This document shows, piece after piece, positions 5,491-9,942 of a stretch of 9,942 nt of DNA (positions are counted from its first letter, which is position 1; each line of letters opens with the position of its first letter). Origin of the DNA: DATGQT01 sp033720695 (GTDB taxonomy: Bacteria > Bacteroidota > Rhodothermia > Rhodothermales > Rubricoccaceae); the NCBI GenBank assembly GCA_033720695.1, contig JAWWCA010000134.1:1-9942 (forward strand), given 5' to 3'. The notes under the pieces are model-generated. The model had not been told where the DNA came from. It saw only the letters and a list, made by a program, of their open reading frames with translations, and ran no database searches. The position numbers and the translations under genes are program-made.

Positions 5491-7002
5491 ATGCTACGCC
5501 TCTCTGCGTTCGTCGCCGTTCTCGCCGCTAGCCCCCTCTGCGCGCAGCCGGTGCCCCCCGATTCCAGCGCCGCCTTCGCCGAGATCATGGACGCGTTCGT
5601 GTCCGAAACGCTCGACGATCTCGGCGTCGTGCCGGGGCTCGCCCTGGCCGTGGTGAGGGGCGACGAGATCGTCTACCTCCGTGGGTTCGGCGACGCCGAT
5701 CGCGAAGCCGGCGTCGCGGTGACGCCCAGGACGCCGTTCTACATCGCCTCGGCCACCAAGCCCTTCACGGCCCTCGCGACGGTCCTCCTCGACCGGCAGG
5801 GCGCCCTCGACCTCGACGCCTCGCTCCAGTCGCTCTTCCCGGACGTGGCGTTCCCGAACGAGCTCCGGGCCGATGCGGTCACCGTGCGCCACCTCCTCAG
5901 CCACACGCACGGCCTCGAGAACGGCCCTCTCGGGTTCCGCGCGGCCTTCACCGGCGAGCACACGCCGGAGACGATGCGCGCGCTCCTCGCGCTGTCGGAA
6001 CCGAACAGCGGTGCCCCGCTCGGCGCGTTCGACTACACGAACGTCGGGTACAACATCCTCAGCCTCCGGCTCGACGAGCTGCCGGGCGGACCGTGGCAGG
6101 CTCTCCTCGACGCCCTGCTCTTCGAGCCGCTCGGGATGGAGCGCACGACGGCCTGGTCCTCGGAGGCCGCACGCTGGGCGCCGGCCCGCCCCTACCACCC
6201 GTTCGGCGACGATGGCCCCGCGCGGATCTACCTCGAGAAGACGGACGCCACGATGCAGGCCGCCGGGGGGATGTACGCGAGCGCCCACGACCTCGCCCGC
6301 TGGCTCCTCGTCCACCTCAACGAAGGACGACTCGACGGGGAGCAGGTGGTCCCGGCCGACGCCATCGCCGAGGTCCACCGGCCCGTCGGCGAGACCGACG
6401 GCCGCTTCGGGCCGTTCGAGCGCGCGGGGTACGGGCTCGGGTGGTACACCGGCTCCTACGACAGCGAGCGGATGCTGCACCACTTCGGCGGCTTCGCTGG
6501 GTCCCACGCTCACACGTCGTTCCTGCCCGAGCGGGGGCTGGGCGTGGTGGTCCTCGCCAACGAGAGCTTCGCCGGCGGGCGGCTCGTGCCCCTGCTGGCG
6601 TCGTTCGCCTACGACTGGTGGCGCGGCCAGCCCGACGTGCTCTCGGTGTACGTGCCGCAGCGCGATGCCCTCGTGGCCGGTGCGCAGCGGGCGAGGGAGG
6701 GGGTCCAGGCCGAGGCGGCGGAGCGGGCGCGGCGGAAGTGGACGCTCTCCCAGCCGTTCGAGGACTACGCCGGCACCTACGTCAGCCCGAGCTACGGCAC
6801 CCTCAGGGTCACCGTGGGGGGCGAGGCGCCGGTCCTCCGTCTCGGCAACCTGTGGGCCGAGGCCACGCCGTTCACCGAGCCCGAGACGATGCGCGTCACG
6901 TTCGTCCCCCCGGGCGGCGAGGTCGTGGCCTTCGAGCTCGACGGGGACGGCCGCCCCGTCCGCGCGCGCTACGACGACGCTGTGTTCGAGCGCGTCGACT
7001 GA
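5491..7002 (+). CDS. Exported serine beta-lactamase-family hydrolase with C-terminal DUF3471-like domain
   Basis: The 503-residue protein has a signal peptide (MLRLSAFVAVLAASPLCA-Q, 1-19), so it acts in the periplasm or outside the cell. Residues about 27-385 are the serine beta-lactamase / class C-like fold used by beta-lactamases, D-aminopeptidases, esterases and many peptidases of unknown substrate. The catalytic motifs are complete: SATK (87-90, nucleophile S87 and base K90), YTN (182-184), and HFG (331-333) as the third motif. RHLLSHTHGL (133-142) is also typical. The C-terminal 80 or so residues (FEDYAGTYVSPSYGTLRVTV) resemble the DUF3471 beta-barrel appended to many such hydrolases. 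I chose ATG 5491 because the signal peptide starts there; an upstream TTG at 5461 is unlikely. The substrate cannot be deduced, and antibiotic resistance should not be assumed. The gene follows the AraC-type regulator by 78 bases. Its end is followed by stem-loops. Confidence 0.93.
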   Translation: MLRLSAFVAVLAASPLCAQPVPPDSSAAFAEIMDAFVSETLDDLGVVPGLALAVVRGDEIVYLRGFGDADREAGVAVTPRTPFYIASATKPFTALATVLLDRQGALDLDASLQSLFPDVAFPNELRADAVTVRHLLSHTHGLENGPLGFRAAFTGEHTPETMRALLALSEPNSGAPLGAFDYTNVGYNILSLRLDELPGGPWQALLDALLFEPLGMERTTAWSSEAARWAPARPYHPFGDDGPARIYLEKTDATMQAAGGMYASAHDLARWLLVHLNEGRLDGEQVVPADAIAEVHRPVGETDGRFGPFERAGYGLGWYTGSYDSERMLHHFGGFAGSHAHTSFLPERGLGVVVLANESFAGGRLVPLLASFAYDWWRGQPDVLSVYVPQRDALVAGAQRAREGVQAEAAERARRKWTLSQPFEDYAGTYVSPSYGTLRVTVGGEAPVLRLGNLWAEATPFTEPETMRVTFVPPGGEVVAFELDGDGRPVRARYDDAVFERVD

Positions 7003-7073
7003 TCCGAGCGACGATTCGGGGTCGGCCGGCCCTCTCGGTGCCGACCCAAGCGGGCCGCTGGGCGCCTCGGATC
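7001..7073 (+). terminator. Nested stem-loop downstream of the beta-lactamase-family gene
   Basis: An outer perfect 8-base repeat, GATCCGAG (7001-7008) and CTCGGATC (7066-7073), encloses an inner perfect hairpin, GGGTCGGC (7019-7026) and GCCGACCC (7040-7047), with a 13-base loop. The outer arm begins within the stop codon. There is no U-tract. Position suggests transcription termination or protection of the mRNA 3' end. Confidence 0.5.
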
Positions 7074-7369
7074 GGGAGGTGTCTCAACGTGGGGCGGGAA
7101 ATCTCACGCCGAAACCCACACTGAGATATTCGGTTGTGTTTTCTGGCGCAATGCTCGTCATCCATCGGCGCAACGGCGGGGTTGGGTCTTGTGCCTAACG
7201 CCAATCGCTGGTTTCATTGCGACCAGATCAGGTCCCACCACCCTGGCAAGATGGGTGTCGCGGCGAGGCTCAACGGGCCTCTGCACCGACCTCAGAGGCC
7301 CAGGCCCTGAGCGTGCTTCCCGTGCGCACCGCCCGGTGCGTCCCCTTCCCCATCTCACACGCAACGACC
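7074..7369. other. Intergenic region and structured leader upstream of the T9SS cargo gene
   Basis: No gene was found here. Bases about 7081-7260 are visibly less GC-rich than anything else in the window. The later part carries a perfect 9-base hairpin, GGGCCTCTG (7275-7283) / CAGAGGCCC (7293-7301) with a 9-base loop, and a second perfect hairpin, CGCACC (7325-7330) / GGTGCG (7335-7340) with a 4-base loop, followed by a pyrimidine-rich stretch up to ATG 7370. A weaker 7-base stem with two G-U pairs lies at 7181-7199. The promoter of the next gene is probably in here, but I cannot identify a convincing one. The hairpins may be 5' leader structure. Confidence 0.45.
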
Positions 7370-8938
7370 ATGCGCATCCATCACTACTGCCTCGTCGGCC
7401 TCTTCGCCGTGGCGCTCGCCGGTCTGACGGCGGCCCCCGCAGAGGCCCAGCAACAGGTCTGCTACCTCGTCGCCGACGACGCCGACCCGGACGGGACCGA
7501 CCTGGAGGGCCGGCCGGACGAACTCACCTCCATCCTCGGAGGGGTCGAGTCCTCCATCGGCCTTACCGGCACCGAGCGGATCGAGGCCATCGCGATCGAC
7601 AACACCACCGGCACGGTCTACGCGGCCGACCAGATCCTCGGCCAGGACGGGAGCTTCGGCACCCTGGACACGGCGACCGGCGTCTACACCGAGATCAGCC
7701 AGATCGGGTGCGGCAACGGCGTCCAGGGCCTCCAGTGCTTCAAGGACATCGACGGCCTCTCGTTCGATCCGACGACGGGCGACCTCTACGGCTCCGTCCG
7801 CCGCAACGGCGACGACGTGCAGGATCTCCTCATCCAGATCGATCCCTCGACGGGGATGTACGTGCCTGGCGCGTTCGGCGGCGACGACTACGTCGTGGTC
7901 TCGACGCTTGCCGACCCGATCCAGCGCGACGACATCGACGACCTCGCCTTCGACGCCAACGGCACGCTCTACGCCATCCTCAACGAGGGCATCACCGGCA
8001 TCGGCGACCGCCTCGTCACGGTGGACCCCGCCACGGGCGTCCCCACGCTCGTCGGGGAGGTCTTCTTCATGGGCGAGGGCCAGCGCGACCTCGAGGGGCT
8101 CGCATTCAGCGCGCTGGGCAAGCTCCTCGCCGTGCAGGGTGGCACCTTCAAGCGCGTCTTCGAGCTGGACCTGGACAACATCGTCCCCGGCGACCCGCCG
8201 CAGGTCCCGGCCACCCTGTTCGCCGAGCTGGTCGAAGGCAGCGACTACGAGTCCATCGCCTGCGCCATCGAGTCCGGCGGCGGCGGCTGCACCTACACGC
8301 AGGGGTTCTGGAAGAACCACCCCGACGCGTGGCCCGTCAACAACCTCACGCTCGGCACCGTGAACTACACCCAGGCGGAGCTCCTCCAGATCTTCCGTCA
8401 GCCCGTCCGCGGCAACGGCCTCGTCGCGCTGGCCCACCAGCTCATCGCGGCGAAGCTGAACGTCGCCAACGGCGCGGACCCGACGGATGCCCAGGACGCC
8501 ATCGATGACGCCGACGCCCTCATCGGCGGCCTCGTCGTGCCGCCCATCGGCGATGGCTACCTCCGTCCGCGTGACGCGAGCGACCTCGTCGAAACGCTCG
8601 ACGACTACAACAACGGCCGGATCGGGCCCGGGCACTGCGACGACCTCGGCGACGTGGCGGCCGACGCCACCACCCTCGGCGTCGCGAGCCACGCCGTGAG
8701 CCCGAACCCGTTCGAGGCGCGGACCACGATCTCGTACACGATCGCGGAGGCGTCCGAGGTGCACGTGTCGGTGTTCGACCTCATGGGTCGCCGCGTGGCG
8801 CTGCTCGCGGCCGAGTACCAGGAGGCCGGGACGCACCGCGTCTCGTTCGACCCCGCCGGCCTCGCCAGCGGCGTCTACGTGTACCGCATCCAGACCCCGC
8901 AGGGCGTCGCCACAGGCCGCCTCACCCTGCTGCGCTAG
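7370..8938 (+). CDS. T9SS-secreted modular protein: propeller-like repeats, WKNHPDAWP module, sorting domain
   Basis: The protein has 522 residues. A signal peptide (1-27, ending APAEA-Q) takes it through Sec. Residues about 70-290 contain four similar units of the form IEAIAIDNTTGTVYAAD followed by a DxxTG strand. They begin near 71, 127, 189 and 240, look like beta-propeller blades, and carry D/N-G loops that might bind calcium. A glycine linker (302-306) leads to CTYTQGFWKNHPDAWP (307-322) and a helical, Asp-rich segment ending GHCDD (421-425). C307 and C423 may bracket this module with a disulfide. I recall similar cysteine-led TQGxWKNH modules in secreted bacterial proteins but know no function. 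Residues about 442-522 are a T9SS type A sorting domain: SPNPF, TTISYTIAEASEVHVSVFDL, GRRVALL, LASGVYVYRI and final GRLTLLR. The protein should be exported across the outer membrane and anchored or released there. I chose ATG 7370 because the signal peptide follows; an upstream ATG at 7217 would only add an unlikely extension. Confidence 0.93.
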   Translation: MRIHHYCLVGLFAVALAGLTAAPAEAQQQVCYLVADDADPDGTDLEGRPDELTSILGGVESSIGLTGTERIEAIAIDNTTGTVYAADQILGQDGSFGTLDTATGVYTEISQIGCGNGVQGLQCFKDIDGLSFDPTTGDLYGSVRRNGDDVQDLLIQIDPSTGMYVPGAFGGDDYVVVSTLADPIQRDDIDDLAFDANGTLYAILNEGITGIGDRLVTVDPATGVPTLVGEVFFMGEGQRDLEGLAFSALGKLLAVQGGTFKRVFELDLDNIVPGDPPQVPATLFAELVEGSDYESIACAIESGGGGCTYTQGFWKNHPDAWPVNNLTLGTVNYTQAELLQIFRQPVRGNGLVALAHQLIAAKLNVANGADPTDAQDAIDDADALIGGLVVPPIGDGYLRPRDASDLVETLDDYNNGRIGPGHCDDLGDVAADATTLGVASHAVSPNPFEARTTISYTIAEASEVHVSVFDLMGRRVALLAAEYQEAGTHRVSFDPAGLASGVYVYRIQTPQGVATGRLTLLR

Positions 8939-8976
8939 ACCGCGCACTCGCGGAGCCTTCGGGCCCGCAGGTCTAT

Positions 8977-9011
8977 CCGGAAGCCGGCTCCCCGTAGGGG
9001 CCGGCTTCCGG
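8977..9011. terminator. Strong bidirectional stem-loop between convergent genes
   Basis: CCGGAAGCCGG (8977-8987) and CCGGCTTCCGG (9001-9011) pair perfectly over 11 bases, and the interior CCCC (8990-8993) / GGGG (8997-9000) can extend the stem around a GTA loop. It lies 38 bases after the stop of the rightward cargo gene and 27 bases beyond the stop of the leftward gene at 9039. It can therefore end transcription from both sides. U-tracts are short in either direction. Confidence 0.75.
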
Positions 9012-9038
9012 CGTTCTCGGCAGCGCTGCCGGAGCCCG

Positions 9039-9942
9039 CTATGGGCTCGGCGACGCGGGCAGAGGTAGAGCGGAAGGCTCCGTGCCACCCTCCCAGGCCA
9101 GCATCGCCACGCGCCCCCGCGCGGGGTCGAGGAAGCCGCCCGGGTGCTGGAGCACGACAGCAATGTGGAGCGCGCCCCCGACCTCGCGCACGGCGAGGTC
9201 CACGGGGAAGACGTCGGCCAGGAGGTCGGCCGCCGGGAGGACGAGCGCCCGCTGGAGCCGCCCGCCCCGGCCGTAGACGTCGATACGAATCGCGTCGTAG
9301 CGGATGTTGAGGACGAAGAGGCGGTCGCCGAGCGGCACGGCCGACGGGGTGAGCAGGGGCGGCTCGTCCACCTCGTCGATGAGGAACTGGTAGGAGCGGA
9401 CGAGCTGCGGCGAGTCGAAGCCGACGAGGGCGAGGGTGTCGGGCGCCGCGCCGGCGGGGGCGCCGAGCGGGAGGACGTCCACGACGGGGCGGTAGCCGGA
9501 GAGGCTGAGGAGCGAGTCGCCCCAGACGCGGAGGAAGCCGACGTGCCGCCAGTACGGTTGCGGGAGGGGGTAGGCGACGCCGACCGTGCCGTCGGCGTCG
9601 AGGCGGGCGAGGTAGGTGTCGTTCTCGACGGCCTGCTTCGCCCACAGCCCGTCGCCGGTGGCGAGGGCGGTGCCGTAGTCCTGCTCCAGCGGGATCCGCC
9701 GCACGGACCGGTCGCCGACGACGAAGTCGAGCCGCCGCTCGCCGCGGTTGTGGAGCACGACGGTGTCGGCCCGGAGGCCGGCGAGGTAGGGGTAGCGGAG
9801 GCCGTCGGGCGTGCGCTCCTCAATGACCTCGCCCTCGGGCGAGAGGACGTGGAGGCTGCCCCGGCGGGTGTCCACGATGGCGAGCCGGCCGCCGAGGCTG
9901 TCGGGCCACCACGCGACGGAGGTCGGCAGCTCGAAGGGCGCG
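9039..9942 (-). CDS. Six-bladed beta-propeller-like protein, truncated at window edge
   Basis: The frame is open from the right edge of the window to the TAG at 9039, giving 300 visible residues; the N-terminus lies outside. A GTG at 9875 is an internal codon, not the likely start, because coding sequence (APFELPTSVAWWPD, GGRLAIVD) continues upstream. The chain shows repeated strand units: RLAIVDTRRGSLHVLSPEGEVIEE, TVVLHNRGERRLDFV, VGFLRVWGDSLLSLSGYRPVVDVL, DRLFVLNIRYDAIRIDVYGRGGRLQRALVLP, and a final GGALHIAVVLQHPG and RGRVAMLAWEGG. This alternation of a short beta-strand, a D/G turn and a V-Y-x-x-G-R-L type strand is typical of the 6-bladed propeller proteins common in Bacteroidota. These are often exported and of unknown role. 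No cysteine or catalytic motif is visible. The C-terminus ends in a Pro/Ser-rich tail with no T9SS domain. It is convergent with the T9SS cargo gene. Fold call is moderate, function unknown. Confidence 0.75.
   Translation of the reverse strand, partial: APFELPTSVAWWPDSLGGRLAIVDTRRGSLHVLSPEGEVIEERTPDGLRYPYLAGLRADTVVLHNRGERRLDFVVGDRSVRRIPLEQDYGTALATGDGLWAKQAVENDTYLARLDADGTVGVAYPLPQPYWRHVGFLRVWGDSLLSLSGYRPVVDVLPLGAPAGAAPDTLALVGFDSPQLVRSYQFLIDEVDEPPLLTPSAVPLGDRLFVLNIRYDAIRIDVYGRGGRLQRALVLPAADLLADVFPVDLAVREVGGALHIAVVLQHPGGFLDPARGRVAMLAWEGGTEPSALPLPASPSP

Noticed and set aside
5491..7002. Calling the hydrolase an antibiotic-resistance beta-lactamase
   Set aside because: The SxxK, YxN and HxG motifs are shared by peptidases and esterases of the same family, and the DUF3471-like tail is typical of non-resistance members, so the substrate is unknown.
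7181..7199. GTTGGGT followed by GCCTAAC, resembling integron attC core sites
   Set aside because: The two 7-mers are in the wrong order and only 5 bases apart, there is no integrase or cassette array, and the pair is better explained as a weak hairpin with G-U pairs.
7355..9823. Open frame of 822 codons on the minus strand across the T9SS cargo gene and the propeller gene
   Set aside because: It consists of Arg/Ser/Ala/Pro-rich shadow sequence, runs antisense to a gene with a full signal peptide and sorting domain, and crosses the strong terminator hairpin.

Overview
The window is very GC-rich DNA (about 70% by eye) and is nearly filled by nine protein genes. It looks like a chromosomal segment of a halophilic or marine member of the Bacteroidota, most likely the Rhodothermales (Rubricoccus/Rubrivirga/Salinibacter type). 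Four things support this: a complete type IX secretion (T9SS) C-terminal sorting domain on one protein, a 6-bladed-propeller protein, start codons without Shine-Dalgarno sequences, and sites resembling the Bacteroidota -7 promoter element (TAnnTTTG). The genus is an inference.

Layout. Bases 1-4532 read leftward. They hold a truncated small secreted protein, a paralogous small secreted protein (457-915), a branched-chain amino acid aminotransferase (ilvE, 1015-1980), a family 2 glycosyltransferase (2106-2858) and a ChlI/MoxR-like AAA+ ATPase (3003-4532). A 73-base divergent gap carrying an imperfect dyad follows. Bases 4606-8938 read rightward: an AraC-family regulator with a cupin sensor domain, an exported serine beta-lactamase-family hydrolase, and, after a 367-base structured and less GC-rich gap, a modular T9SS cargo protein. 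A strong stem-loop at 8977-9011 separates this last gene from a convergent, truncated propeller-like gene at 9039-9942.

How the genes work together. There is no clear multi-gene pathway. IlvE is housekeeping metabolism, and the glycosyltransferase probably serves envelope or polyprenyl-linked glycan synthesis. The regulator and hydrolase are 78 bases apart and could form a sensing/response pair, but nothing in the sequence proves it. Five of the nine products look exported or extracytoplasmic: the two small beta-rich proteins, the hydrolase, the T9SS cargo and probably the final propeller.

No phage, insertion sequence, CRISPR array, tRNA or rRNA is visible. I did not find a convincing new defence or mobile system. 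The items most worth a second look are the AAA+ ATPase with altered Walker A and B residues, the T9SS cargo with a cysteine-bounded WKNHPDAWP module, and the tandem pair of small secreted proteins.
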